Assembly (NCBI RefSeq): GCF_002933815.1
Contig: NZ_BEYR01000005.1
Span: 124,260 to 188,259, forward strand
Reading direction: 5' to 3'
Length of the DNA: 64,000 nt
Source of the DNA: Sphingobacterium sp. HMA12
GTDB lineage: Bacteria > Bacteroidota > Bacteroidia > Sphingobacteriales > Sphingobacteriaceae
The notes under the pieces were generated by a model that made no database searches, was not told the DNA's origin, and saw nothing but the letters and a program-made list of their open reading frames with translations. The first letter of the stretch is position 1. Every line of letters begins with the position of its first letter. Positions 1-8,238 of the stretch are shown piece after piece. The translations under genes were made by a program, and so were the position numbers.

Positions 1-1083
1 CAATCCCGTACTGATTGTCTCATCATCTCCATCACTGCTTAATCTTCCGTATTTATAGTTAATATTGACGTTATGTTTATCCTTGTTGAATTTATCCGAA
101 AAATTGATCCCCGAATTAATCGCTCGCGGTATACCAATTACACCCTGCCCTGAAAAAGGATCCGTAAAATTAGACCAGGACATGGACCCGTCATCCCCGT
201 ATGAAACACCCGAGTCACCACCGTATTTCTGTGCATCCTGCCAGTTCATGCTTGTCGTCCCGTTATTTCCAAAAAGACCATAAACGGAGATCTTTTGAGA
301 TCCTTTGAATTTGTTTAACATCAACTGCCCCATGTAATAGTCACTGGTACCGCCACCGAGTAAGGCTTTTCCGAACATGCCATTTTTGGAACCATCTTTT
401 AGTTTGACATTAATAGTCTGTTCACGTTGACCGTCATCTACACCTGTTCGCTCCGCCTGCTCGGATTTCTTTTCATACACCTGTACCTTATCAACCATAT
501 CTGATCGAATATTGCGGGTCACCAATGTCGGATCGTCACCAAAAAACTCCTCACCATCCACCAATACCTTTTTGACAGTTTTACCTTGTGCGGTAATTTT
601 TCCGGACGCGTCAACGGTGATCCCAGGCAAGACTTTCAACAAATCTTCAACCTTCGCATTTTTTTCTACTTTAAAACTACCAGCGTCATACTCCGTGGTG
701 TCTCCTTTTATAGTAATGGGAATTCGACCAGTAACAATAACTTCCTCCAATAAAGTGGCCGTTTTGGTCAGCCCAACAGCTAACTTGGAATAATCTTTAT
801 CCTTAGAAATCTCTGTATAATAATCACCGTATTTGGGATAACTTATGATCAATAGATAAGATCCTGTATCGGGCTTGGATAAAGAAAAAAGTCCATTTTC
901 ATCTGATCTCGTAAAACCTGTCAATATGGAATCTTTAGCGGTTAGCAACATGACTGTTGCATCAGATAATTTGACCTGATCCTTGACATCACTTATTTTT
1001 CCGGCAATAATTTTGGACTGCGCGAGCGCCATTCCCTGAGTACCGAAAACGAAAAATAAGAGAATTTGAAAAACTCTTTTCAT
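1..1083 (-). CDS. Outer-membrane beta-barrel / TonB receptor-like protein (3' end outside window)
   Basis: The ATG is at 1081-1083 on the minus strand and the reading frame stays open to the window edge, so about 361 N-terminal residues are visible. They show a signal peptide ending near ALAQ, a carboxypeptidase-regulatory-like domain (about residues 25-100), then a plug-like region with VIVTGRIP and the VLVDGEEFFGDD signature common in the Bacteroidota outer-membrane beta-barrel family (PF14905 type), and the first barrel strands. Such proteins sit in the outer membrane; the substrate cannot be told. It is followed upstream by a separate sigma-factor operon on the same strand. The family call is good, the function unknown. 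Confidence 0.8.
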   Translation of the reverse strand, partial: MKRVFQILLFFVFGTQGMALAQSKIIAGKISDVKDQVKLSDATVMLLTAKDSILTGFTRSDENGLFSLSKPDTGSYLLIISYPKYGDYYTEISKDKDYSKLAVGLTKTATLLEEVIVTGRIPITIKGDTTEYDAGSFKVEKNAKVEDLLKVLPGITVDASGKITAQGKTVKKVLVDGEEFFGDDPTLVTRNIRSDMVDKVQVYEKKSEQAERTGVDDGQREQTINVKLKDGSKNGMFGKALLGGGTSDYYMGQLMLNKFKGSQKISVYGLFGNNGTTSMNWQDAQKYGGDSGVSYGDDGSMSWSNFTDPFSGQGVIGIPRAINSGINFSDKFNKDKHNVNINYKYGRLSSDGDDETISTGL

Positions 1084-1267
1084 AAAATTGTTGGATAGTA
1101 TATTAATATCAATATAACATTAGTAGATAAAACCAATGTTTTGTTACAGTAAATTTAATTTTATTTCTAAAAAAATTTCCCCGGTTGCTCCGACTCTAAT
1201 TGAAACGAAATAAAAAGGTCATATCTCTAGGAAACAATACTTGGCAAATTTCATAAAGGGATCTGAA

Positions 1268-1618
1268 TTATTGATAGCTTTTATCCTGCTGCATCTTGAT
1301 CAATTTCCATAATTGCAGACAGAAAGAGCAGATCAATGCCACAAAAACAATCTGGAAGAATATCGAGATATAATTGCGGTATGCGGCCATCATTTCTATG
1401 CGCTCAAGCTTATTCATCCAATAGCTATTGAGTAGCATACCACAGATTGATCCCAAAAGAAAAAATACGATGGCATATTTTTTATCCGAATGCGCTTTAG
1501 ATTTTGCATTTTCCAAACCTGCAATCTTCCCCATAATACGTTGTTCAAAGTCGTCAAATGGCATGCTTACTTTGCTCATTTGCATGACCTGTTTCATTTT
1601 CTTGTGTTCGTTATCCAT
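1268..1618 (-). CDS. Small two-TM membrane protein, possible anti-sigma partner
   Basis: This 116-residue protein has a charged N-terminal half (about residues 1-45, with FDDFEQRIMGKI) and two hydrophobic segments at about 49-66 and 83-103. Its ATG lies inside the end of the ECF sigma gene: the two genes share 8 nt (ATGGATAA), a typical arrangement for translational coupling. A short cytoplasmic part followed by membrane helices, directly downstream of an ECF sigma factor, is what one expects of an anti-sigma factor, but there is no recognisable zinc-binding or FecR domain. The role is inferred from position only. Confidence 0.7.
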   Translation of the reverse strand: MDNEHKKMKQVMQMSKVSMPFDDFEQRIMGKIAGLENAKSKAHSDKKYAIVFFLLGSICGMLLNSYWMNKLERIEMMAAYRNYISIFFQIVFVALICSFCLQLWKLIKMQQDKSYQ

Positions 1619-2162
1619 GATATTCGGATTTTTTAATCAATTGACTCAATACCAGTTGCATATTTTTGCGCGCCCGATGTAGTATAACTTTTGTGTTAGC
1701 GAGTGTCCAGCCCATGATTTCCTGAATTTCCTCCATGGATTGTTCCTCCAGATAGAATAGGCGTAGGGCAACAGATTCCTTGGGTGATAATATAGCTAGG
1801 GCATCATTAATCATTTCTTTTCGCTCGTTGTCAATAATTTCATCGAGAACAGACGCATCATAGGCTAGGTCATGATCCGTCAGCTCAAAATTGATCAATG
1901 CTATTTTCTTATACCGTATGCTATTAAAGGCAACGTGGACAACGATACGATAAAACCAGGTACTAAATTTTGATTTGCCTTTGAAAGAGGATAAGGATTG
2001 ATAGCATTTAATAAAAGCATCTTGGACAACATCTTCTGCCAAATGTTCTTGCTTGACAATGGAAAGCGCAACAGAAAAAGCCATATCCTGATACGTTTTT
2101 ATAAAATACCGGTATGACTCAACATCTCCCGACAGTACTTTTCGAATATAGATTTCATCCAT
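1611..2162 (-). CDS. ECF-family RNA polymerase sigma factor
   Basis: At 183 residues it has normal ECF length. The region 2 hallmark AEDVVQDAFIKCYQ is near residues 42-55 and FSTWFYRIVVH near 66-76. Region 4 carries the helix-turn-helix around EEIQEIMGWTLANTKVILHRAR. It directs RNA polymerase to a small regulon, probably under control of the overlapping downstream membrane protein. It lies 7 nt downstream of the DUF6249-like gene, so the three minus-strand genes form one operon. Nothing in the sequence identifies the inducing signal. Confidence 0.92.
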   Translation of the reverse strand: MDEIYIRKVLSGDVESYRYFIKTYQDMAFSVALSIVKQEHLAEDVVQDAFIKCYQSLSSFKGKSKFSTWFYRIVVHVAFNSIRYKKIALINFELTDHDLAYDASVLDEIIDNERKEMINDALAILSPKESVALRLFYLEEQSMEEIQEIMGWTLANTKVILHRARKNMQLVLSQLIKKSEYHG

Positions 2163-2169
2163 TGAATGG

Positions 2170-2508
2170 CTAAATATCGCGTTTTTTATCCAATTTATTC
2201 GCTACAATCATTGCCACACCGGCAGCTATGATTAAAATTGCGACCACGAGTGAATCAGGCAAACCAGCACTCACATAGTTTTGTAATATGCCCACAATAA
2301 ATAGTCCAATGCCTATTCCCAATACCAGGATCCCCGGCTTTTGCCAATCAGCGGGTTGCCTCCTTCTTTCCTCTCCGGGTATATTGATTGCTGTACTGCG
2401 ATAACGCATCACAAAATAAACACAAAGCGTGATACAGGTGAATAATCCCACAGCCATCACTGCTGCCATTTGCTCTTTTCCCATAATAATTTGATTTAAT
2501 TTTAACAT
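2170..2508 (-). CDS. DUF6249-like small membrane protein
   Basis: This 112-residue protein has three hydrophobic segments (about 14-32, 57-75 and 82-101) and a short polar linker with EERRRQPADWQ. Proteins of this architecture are regularly the first gene of small Bacteroidota sigma-factor operons. Here it is followed after 7 nt by an ECF sigma gene and then by a possible anti-sigma protein. The ATG at 2506-2508 is followed by a good hydrophobic segment and is the only sensible start. Function unknown; the DUF assignment is from memory of the family and moderately sure. Confidence 0.65.
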   Translation of the reverse strand: MLKLNQIIMGKEQMAAVMAVGLFTCITLCVYFVMRYRSTAINIPGEERRRQPADWQKPGILVLGIGIGLFIVGILQNYVSAGLPDSLVVAILIIAAGVAMIVANKLDKKRDI

Positions 2509-2542
2509 TAGTCACCATCGGGTTCGAAAAGGTTACAACAAA

Positions 2543-2574
2543 TTGAGTTAAATGTGCCGATTTGTGTAAATTTG
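2543..2574 (+). promoter_or_regulatory. Bacteroidota-type promoter of the M20 peptidase gene
   Basis: TTG at 2543-2545 and TAAATTTG at 2567-2574 are separated by 21 bp, matching the TTG / TAnnTTTG consensus of the Bacteroidota housekeeping sigma factor. The box ends 17 nt before the ATG at 2592, which rules out the upstream start at 2562, because that start would lie before the -7 box. Confidence 0.65.
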
Positions 2575-2591
2575 TTTCAAATACAAACAAT

Positions 2592-3962
2592 ATGCAAAAC
2601 ATTAAAGAATATGTAGAAGCAAACAAGCAACGTTTTTTAGATGAGTTGTTTGATTTATTGCGTTTACCTTCGGTTAGTGCTGATCCTAAATTTAAGGGCG
2701 ACGTACAGAAGACGGCTGAATTTGTTGCTCAAAAACTGCGTGACGCAGGCGCCGACAACGTAGAAGTTTGTGCCACTGCTGGCAATCCAATCGTTTATGG
2801 CGAAAAAATTATTGATCCGTCATTGCCAACTGTACTGACTTACGGTCACTACGATGTACAGCCAGCAGATCCATATGAGTTGTGGGATACCCCTCCTTTT
2901 GAACCGACTATCCGCGATGGTAAAATATATGCCCGTGGTTCAGCAGATGACAAAGGACAATTTTACATGCATGTAAAAGCTTTCGAATATATGATGCAAA
3001 ACAATGCGTTGGCATGTAACATCAAATTTATGATCGAAGGTGAAGAGGAAGTTGGCTCTGTCAACTTAGGTACTTTCGTTAAGGAAAACACCGAAAGACT
3101 TAAAGCCGATGTTATTGTTATTTCGGATACCTCTATGATCAGCATGGCACAACCGTCTTTGGAGACCGGCCTTCGTGGTCTGTCTTATGTCGAGGTCGAA
3201 GTCACGGGGCCAAACCGGGATTTACACTCGGGTGTATATGGTGGTGCTGTTGCAAATCCAGCAACCATTCTCGCAAAACTTATTGCTTCCCTGCACGATG
3301 AAAACAACCATATCACAATCCCTGGATTTTATGACGATGTCGTTGAGTTAACGGCTGAAGAACGCAAAGCATTGAATGAAGCCCCATTTGATATCGAAGA
3401 ATACAAATCAGATTTGGGTATTCAGAATATCTGGGGAGAGCAGGGATATACAACTTTAGAACGCACAGGAATCCGACCTACTTTGGAGGTCAATGGTATC
3501 TGGGGTGGATATATCGGTGAGGGTGCAAAAACTGTGTTACCTTCCAAAGCAAATGCAAAAATCTCCATGCGTCTTGTACCGAACCAAAATTCTGAACGCA
3601 TTACTGAGTTATTCAAAAAACATTTTGAGGGTATTGCTCCAGATTATGTTAAAGTAGAAGTAAAACCGCATCACGGTGGTGAACCAGTAGTCACACCAAC
3701 AGATAGCGTTGCCTATAAAGCTGCTGAAAAAGCGTTGCATGAAACATTTGGTGTAAAACCAATCCCTACCCGCGGTGGTGGATCTATTCCAATCGTTGCT
3801 TTATTTGAAGACGTTTTAGGACTAAAAACAGTGCTTCTTGGATTCGGACTTGACAGCGATAACCTGCATTCTCCAAACGAGAAGTATGGAATAGAGAATT
3901 ACCTCATGGGTATCTCTACAATTCCTTTATTTCATAAATATTACGCAGAACTAAGTAAATAA
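2592..3962 (+). CDS. M20-family dipeptidase / metallopeptidase
   Basis: The 456-residue protein hydrolyses dipeptides or short peptides in the cytoplasm with a two-zinc centre. Visible motifs are YGHYDVQ (metal His about residue 86), GSADDKG (bridging Asp about 119), the EGEEEVGS segment with the catalytic Glu pair near 151-153, DLHSGVYGG in the lid/dimerisation domain, and HSPNE near the C-terminus. Length and motifs fit the carnosinase-like M20 branch. I chose the ATG at 2592, 17 nt after a consensus promoter box. The gene ends at a strong hairpin terminator at 3978-4023. Exact substrate unknown. Confidence 0.93.
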   Translation: MQNIKEYVEANKQRFLDELFDLLRLPSVSADPKFKGDVQKTAEFVAQKLRDAGADNVEVCATAGNPIVYGEKIIDPSLPTVLTYGHYDVQPADPYELWDTPPFEPTIRDGKIYARGSADDKGQFYMHVKAFEYMMQNNALACNIKFMIEGEEEVGSVNLGTFVKENTERLKADVIVISDTSMISMAQPSLETGLRGLSYVEVEVTGPNRDLHSGVYGGAVANPATILAKLIASLHDENNHITIPGFYDDVVELTAEERKALNEAPFDIEEYKSDLGIQNIWGEQGYTTLERTGIRPTLEVNGIWGGYIGEGAKTVLPSKANAKISMRLVPNQNSERITELFKKHFEGIAPDYVKVEVKPHHGGEPVVTPTDSVAYKAAEKALHETFGVKPIPTRGGGSIPIVALFEDVLGLKTVLLGFGLDSDNLHSPNEKYGIENYLMGISTIPLFHKYYAELSK

Positions 3963-3977
3963 TTTAGTTTTTCTTTA

Positions 3978-4023
3978 GATAAAGGGTTATTTTTAAATTT
4001 TAGAAATAACCCTTTATCGTTTT
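3978..4023 (+). terminator. Intrinsic terminator abutting the LysR start codon
   Basis: A perfect 15-bp inverted repeat, GATAAAGGGTTATTT at 3978-3992 and its complement at 4004-4018, is followed by GTTTT. It ends the peptidase transcript. The T-run touches the ATG of the lysR-type gene at 4024, so any LysR mRNA starting upstream carries this hairpin directly before its start codon. Confidence 0.8.
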
Positions 4024-4926
4024 ATGGATTTTGATTTTCGTCTCATCGTTTTTTATACTGCAGCTCAGCATCTTAATTTTACCAAGACCGCTTCGGCACT
4101 TTTCATCTCACAACCTGCAGTCAGCAAAAACATTCAGGAACTGGAAAAAAAACTTGGTGTACCTCTTTTTGAACGAAAGGGAAATAATCTGGAGCTAACT
4201 GAGCCGGGACAAATTCTCTATAAATACGCCCAGCAGATCATCAATCTCTACAATCAGGCAGGACAGGAAATACAAGAACTACAAACAGGACGTAAGGGAA
4301 ACCTTGTATTAGGAGCCAGCACGACGATTTCCCAATATGTACTTCCCACGTTACTGGCAGATTTCCTCTCCCAATACCCAAATAACCGCATCCAATCTTT
4401 CCAGTCCAACAGCCGTAGCATTGAAGAACAGCTTATTGACAAAACATTGGATTTGGGTATCACGGAGGGTTCAACAGATAACAGAGCATTAAAATATATC
4501 CCTTTTATGAAAGATGAGCTCGTATTGGTCACCAATAGCGAAAACCCACTATTAAAACAATTAAAAAAACCCATTCTTTCGGATATTACACGTTTACCTT
4601 TAGTGCTTCGCGAGCAGGGCTCAGGTACGCGTACCATTATTGAAAATGCTTTAAAAGAACAACGTATCAGCCTCTCAGAAATCCAGATAGAAATGATATT
4701 ACCATCAACAGAAAGTATAAAAGGATACCTGGCCCGCCGCCACAGTTTTGCCTTTCTTTCTATTCATACGGTTCAACGGGAGGTCTTAAATAATCAATTG
4801 ACCATTATAGATATTCCCCAGCTGTCTATTGAACGTTATTTTTATTTCACGCATCTATACGGTGGTCTTGCCGGTACCCCAAATCTATTCTTGCAGTTCT
4901 GCCTGAAACAAAATTTCAAGATATAA
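4024..4926 (+). CDS. LysR-family transcriptional regulator (CysL/CbbR-like branch)
   Basis: The 300-residue protein has an N-terminal winged helix-turn-helix (about residues 4-63, including NFTKTASALFISQPAVSKNIQ) and a LysR substrate-binding domain from about 92 (GASTTISQYVLPTLL). The sequence style is that of regulators of sulfur or carbon oxidation and assimilation genes. It stands upstream of and codirectional with the cytochrome/DsrE/binding-protein genes, and a dyad at its stop codon lies about 65 bp before the predicted start of that transcript, where LysR regulators normally bind. It probably controls those genes in response to a small molecule; the ligand is unknown. Confidence 0.9.
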   Translation: MDFDFRLIVFYTAAQHLNFTKTASALFISQPAVSKNIQELEKKLGVPLFERKGNNLELTEPGQILYKYAQQIINLYNQAGQEIQELQTGRKGNLVLGASTTISQYVLPTLLADFLSQYPNNRIQSFQSNSRSIEEQLIDKTLDLGITEGSTDNRALKYIPFMKDELVLVTNSENPLLKQLKKPILSDITRLPLVLREQGSGTRTIIENALKEQRISLSEIQIEMILPSTESIKGYLARRHSFAFLSIHTVQREVLNNQLTIIDIPQLSIERYFYFTHLYGGLAGTPNLFLQFCLKQNFKI

Positions 4927-4941
4927 CATTTGGTTATATCT
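4919..4941. promoter_or_regulatory. Candidate LysR-type operator (9-5-9 dyad)
   Basis: AGATATAAC at 4919-4927 and GTTATATCT at 4933-4941 form a perfect inverted repeat around ATTTG, overlapping the lysR stop codon. Its centre lies about 65 bp upstream of the transcription start predicted from the TAGATTTG box. That is the usual place of a LysR recognition site. It lacks a T-run, so a terminator role is less likely. Confidence 0.5.
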
Positions 4942-4980
4942 CATAAAAAAACTTCGTTTTAATCGCTGTTAATAGACCGG

Positions 4981-4988
4981 TAGATTTG
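4981..4988 (+). promoter_or_regulatory. -7 promoter box of the cytochrome c operon
   Basis: TAGATTTG at 4981-4988 matches TAnnTTTG exactly. The -33 position (4958-4960) is TTT, not TTG, so the promoter may need an activator. The predicted transcript starts about 4994, 13 nt before the ATG at 5007; the alternative TTG start at 4986 would fall inside the box. Confidence 0.5.
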
Positions 4989-5006
4989 TACAAACGAATT
5001 AGAGGC

Positions 5007-5987
5007 ATGGAATACAAAAAACTAACAAATTACCTAAAGGCGCTCAGTTGGATTATTATTGCATTGTTTATCACCTGTACAACACTCTGTGTATTTCCGC
5101 TTAAGCATGGAAGCACCGGTCAATCGACTGATTCACTCGCTGCAAGCAATGACTCACTGATTACCCATGTATCACAGTTCAAAGCCATATCCTTCAAAGA
5201 CAATCCAGAAGGTGAAATGGCTAGTTACGGCGAGAAGCTGATCAAAAACACTTATGACTATTTTTACGATGGGGAAATAAAAATCGGAAATAAATTAGCA
5301 TGCAGCAGTTGCCACCTCAACGGTGGGACAAAAGCTTTCGCAGCTCCCTATGTTGGACTCACAAATGTTTTCCCAACCTATATCGGACGGGAAAATAAAG
5401 TTGAATCACTGGAGGAGCGTATTAACGGCTGTTTTGAACGAAGTATGAACGGCCGCGCTATTCCCGAAAACAGCAAAGAAATGCGTGCTATTGTCACCTA
5501 TATAAAAAATATCAGCATCAATACGGTCAATAAGGGAAGATTAACCGGCCAGGGATTTGTCAAAATGGACATACCAAATCGTGCTGCGGATCTAAAACAT
5601 GGCCAGTTGGTCTTTGAAGGCAAATGTACAAGCTGCCATGGAAAAGATGGACAAGGTATGCCACAGTCCACGGGTAAAGGATATTTATATCCGCCACTTT
5701 GGGGAAAAGACAGCTACAACGATGGAGCCGGTATGGCACGATTGCTTACAGCTACACGTTTTATTAAAGCAAACATGCCCTTGGGAGCAAGTTATGACGC
5801 ACCAGAGCTCAACGATGATGAGGCCTATGACGTCGCCGCTTACATCAATTCTTTTGATCGTCCCAAAAAAGCAAACAAGGAATTTGATTACCCGAATCTA
5901 GCAAAGAAGCCAAAGGATAGTCCCTATCCTCCATACGCAGATAACATTAGTTTAGAACAACATAAACAGGGACCTTATAATTTTTAA
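5007..5987 (+). CDS. TsdA-like diheme cytochrome c (thiosulfate dehydrogenase / tetrathionate reductase family)
   Basis: The 326-residue protein has an N-terminal membrane/signal segment (about 12-31) and two CxxCH haem sites: CSSCH at about 99-103 and CTSCH at about 207-211. Between them lie AAPYVGLTNVFPTY and ERINGCFERSMNG. In TsdA enzymes the Cys of that second motif (here about residue 142) is an axial haem ligand at the active site, and it is kept here. The family interconverts thiosulfate and tetrathionate in the periplasm. It is followed after 1 nt by the DsrE-like gene, so it is in one operon. Direction of the reaction and substrate are inferred, not shown. Confidence 0.82.
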   Translation: MEYKKLTNYLKALSWIIIALFITCTTLCVFPLKHGSTGQSTDSLAASNDSLITHVSQFKAISFKDNPEGEMASYGEKLIKNTYDYFYDGEIKIGNKLACSSCHLNGGTKAFAAPYVGLTNVFPTYIGRENKVESLEERINGCFERSMNGRAIPENSKEMRAIVTYIKNISINTVNKGRLTGQGFVKMDIPNRAADLKHGQLVFEGKCTSCHGKDGQGMPQSTGKGYLYPPLWGKDSYNDGAGMARLLTATRFIKANMPLGASYDAPELNDDEAYDVAAYINSFDRPKKANKEFDYPNLAKKPKDSPYPPYADNISLEQHKQGPYNF

Positions 5988-5988
5988 T

Positions 5989-6462
5989 ATGATGAAAAAA
6001 CATTTGACAATTGCCTGCATCCTCTTAGCGATGACAACAATACAAGCGAAAGCTCAAACCAGCAAACTACTACTTGACAACCACCGATATACGGGCGCAA
6101 TTGCTAAGAAAAAAACGTATAAAGCGATCTATCAATTGGATAGTAATGATCCAAAAACAATTGAGAAAGCCATTCGCAATATCAACAATGTGCTGAAAGA
6201 TCCGCGGTTGAAAGGACATCTTCAAATTGAACTGGTGGCTTTTTCAGGAGGTACCGAGGCCTATCTAAAAAAGAATAGCCAGTATGAAAAACCATTGCAG
6301 GACCTCGTCGAAAAAGGTGTTATTGTCGCACAGTGTTTAAATACGTTGGAAGAGAAGCATATCGCAAAAGAAGAGCTATTTGATTTCATCGGTTATGTTC
6401 CCAGTGGGAACGGCGAATTGATCTTAAGGGGAGATGAAGGTTGGGTCATTGTTAAACCATAG
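5989..6462 (+). CDS. Exported DsrE/DsrF-like protein
   Basis: The 157-residue protein has a signal peptide (cleavage near IQAKAQ) and a mature domain resembling the DsrE/DsrF sulfur-relay fold: IELVAFSGGTEAY, then DLVEKGVIVAQCLNTL with the single mature Cys, and a C-terminal GELILRGDEGWVIVKP. Cytoplasmic DsrE proteins carry sulfur on a Cys; exported relatives are common beside sulfur oxidation genes. It sits between the TsdA-like cytochrome and a binding protein with almost no spacing, supporting a role in handling a sulfur compound in the periplasm. ATG codons at 5989 and 5992 are both possible. Confidence 0.75.
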   Translation: MMKKHLTIACILLAMTTIQAKAQTSKLLLDNHRYTGAIAKKKTYKAIYQLDSNDPKTIEKAIRNINNVLKDPRLKGHLQIELVAFSGGTEAYLKKNSQYEKPLQDLVEKGVIVAQCLNTLEEKHIAKEELFDFIGYVPSGNGELILRGDEGWVIVKP

Positions 6463-6466
6463 TAAG

Positions 6467-7381
6467 ATGAGAAAATTAATCACATTAAGTCTCGCTCTGG
6501 CTTGTTTTGCCGTTTCAAAAATTAAGGCGCAGGAACATCGTTTTGATCCACCTTGGAACAACCCGCCGGAATCAGCATTGAATTTCACAGTACCGGGAAT
6601 AGATAACATTCCGGATCTGTACGGCGATATTGAAAATCCGCAACTCACTGTCTTTTTTGCCGGCAACCAATTTATGGTCGTGGATGATTTACTGGCATCT
6701 TTCAAAAAAGAATACCCACAATACGAACGTATTTTTGTCGAAACATTGCCGCCTGGAATTCTAGCGAAACAGATTAAAGGGGGCTCCATCACCATTGGCA
6801 ATCTACGCATTACACACAAACCCGATATCTACACCGCAAGCAAACGCGCGATTAATGAAATGGCCGATTATTTCAGCCATACGCAAACTTATTGTTACAA
6901 CAACATCTGTTTGATGATTCCAAAGGGTAATCCCGCAAATATCAAATCGTTGAATGATCTGGGGAAAGTCAATGTACGGATTAGCATGCCTAATCCGCAA
7001 TGGGAAGGCATAGGTGAACAAATTAAGGCTTCCTATAAAAAAGCAGGCGGCGAACAGCTGGTCAAGAAAATTATGGAAGATAAGGTAAAGGACGGCAGTA
7101 CGTATTTGACAAAAATACATCACCGCGAAAGCCCCATGCGCATCCTTTATAGTCAAGCAGATGTAGCGCCAGTATGGACATCTGAGGTCGTCTATCAACA
7201 GCTTATTGGTCATCCAGTAGAAGGCATAGCCATTCCAGATGCCCAGAATACCACAGCGACCTATGTGGCCGCAAAATTGAAAAATGCACCACACGCAGAG
7301 GCTGCAGATGATTTTTTAAAATTTATGGACTCCCCCACAGCCAAGCAGATCTACAAAAAGTATGGCTTTACAATAGACTAA
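6467..7381 (+). CDS. Periplasmic solute-binding protein (type 2, ModA/sulfate-binding-like)
   Basis: The 304-residue protein has a signal peptide (MRKLITLSLALACF, cleavage near KIKAQ) and a type-2 periplasmic binding fold: PQLTVFFAGNQFMVVDDLLASFKK early on, CLMIPKGNPANIKSLNDL in the middle, and FLKFMDSPTAKQIYKKYGF at the end, as in molybdate/sulfate-type binding proteins. No ABC permease or ATPase is adjacent, so it may hand its ligand to the cytochrome or act as a sensor. The ATG at 6467, 4 nt after the dsrE-like stop, gives the signal peptide; an upstream in-frame start would overlap that gene. A strong terminator follows. Confidence 0.78.
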   Translation: MRKLITLSLALACFAVSKIKAQEHRFDPPWNNPPESALNFTVPGIDNIPDLYGDIENPQLTVFFAGNQFMVVDDLLASFKKEYPQYERIFVETLPPGILAKQIKGGSITIGNLRITHKPDIYTASKRAINEMADYFSHTQTYCYNNICLMIPKGNPANIKSLNDLGKVNVRISMPNPQWEGIGEQIKASYKKAGGEQLVKKIMEDKVKDGSTYLTKIHHRESPMRILYSQADVAPVWTSEVVYQQLIGHPVEGIAIPDAQNTTATYVAAKLKNAPHAEAADDFLKFMDSPTAKQIYKKYGFTID

Positions 7382-7421
7382 AAAGAAAATGGATAATTAA
7401 TTATCCATTTTCTTTTTTTAC
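7381..7421 (+). terminator. Terminator of the LysR/cytochrome operon
   Basis: AAAAGAAAATGGATAA and its exact complement pair around a TTAA loop, and the right arm runs into TTTTTTTA. It is a typical A/T-flanked intrinsic terminator, able to work in both directions. Confidence 0.85.
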
Positions 7422-7446
7422 TTTAGGTCAAAATTAGTTGAATTGT

Positions 7447-8238
7447 ATGGTTCTATTGCTCAAAAAACTCCATCGTTATTGGTATTTTATTAGCGTTCTA
7501 CTTGTTTTCATCGTATTATTCCCTTATATCTATTTCCTGGCCCTGCATCCGGAAAAGAACTACGCCCGGATTGCGCGTATGCGGCGTTGGGTATCCATAG
7601 GGGGATCGGCATTGGCGGGTGTATTTTTTAAGGTCACCTATGAATCAAAAATGGACTGGAACAGACCAATGATACTTTGTCCCAACCATACTTCAGTGCT
7701 TGATATCACGGCGCTAACCTACCTATGTCCTGTCCCGTTTTCATTTATCGGGAAGGCCTCCCTTCTTAAAAATCCCGTAACCCGTATATTTTTCAAAACC
7801 ATAGACATTCCGGTCACACGGAGAAGTAAAGTATCTTCATTTAAGGCATTTCAACGTGCCAACGAGCTTGTCCAAAATGGCCGCAGTGTCGTCATTTTTC
7901 CAGAAGGAAAAATAGATGACGGATTTCCACCTCAGATACATGCGTTCAAGTCTGGGGCTTTTCGTATTGCGGTACAAAATGATGTGCCCGTAGTTCCCAT
8001 TATCATTGAGAACGCCTGGGATATCTTTTTTGATGATGGCGCCAAAAGAGGATCCCATCCGGGGATTGTCAGGGTCCATGTTTTTTCACCTATTGAAACA
8101 AAAGACTTTGACGACAACAATGCCGCAGACTTGGAGAAAATTGTTTATGACAAAATGCATTCCTATTGGATTATGAAGAATAAATCGTATTTTCATCAAC
8201 CAGAGAACGTCCAAAAAATATGTCAGGAAAGATATTAA
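7447..8238 (+). CDS. 1-acyl-sn-glycerol-3-phosphate acyltransferase (PlsC family)
   Basis: The 263-residue membrane-associated enzyme transfers an acyl group to lysophosphatidic acid in phospholipid synthesis. It has a hydrophobic N-terminus (about residues 12-32), the catalytic NHTSVLD motif (H81 and D86, HX4D) and FPEGKIDDG near 151, the usual second acyltransferase block. The ATG at 7447 is preferred over the in-frame TTG at 7438. The last 19 nt overlap the following ABC ATPase gene, so the two are translationally linked. Which acyl donor or lipid it uses cannot be told. Confidence 0.88.
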   Translation: MVLLLKKLHRYWYFISVLLVFIVLFPYIYFLALHPEKNYARIARMRRWVSIGGSALAGVFFKVTYESKMDWNRPMILCPNHTSVLDITALTYLCPVPFSFIGKASLLKNPVTRIFFKTIDIPVTRRSKVSSFKAFQRANELVQNGRSVVIFPEGKIDDGFPPQIHAFKSGAFRIAVQNDVPVVPIIIENAWDIFFDDGAKRGSHPGIVRVHVFSPIETKDFDDNNAADLEKIVYDKMHSYWIMKNKSYFHQPENVQKICQERY

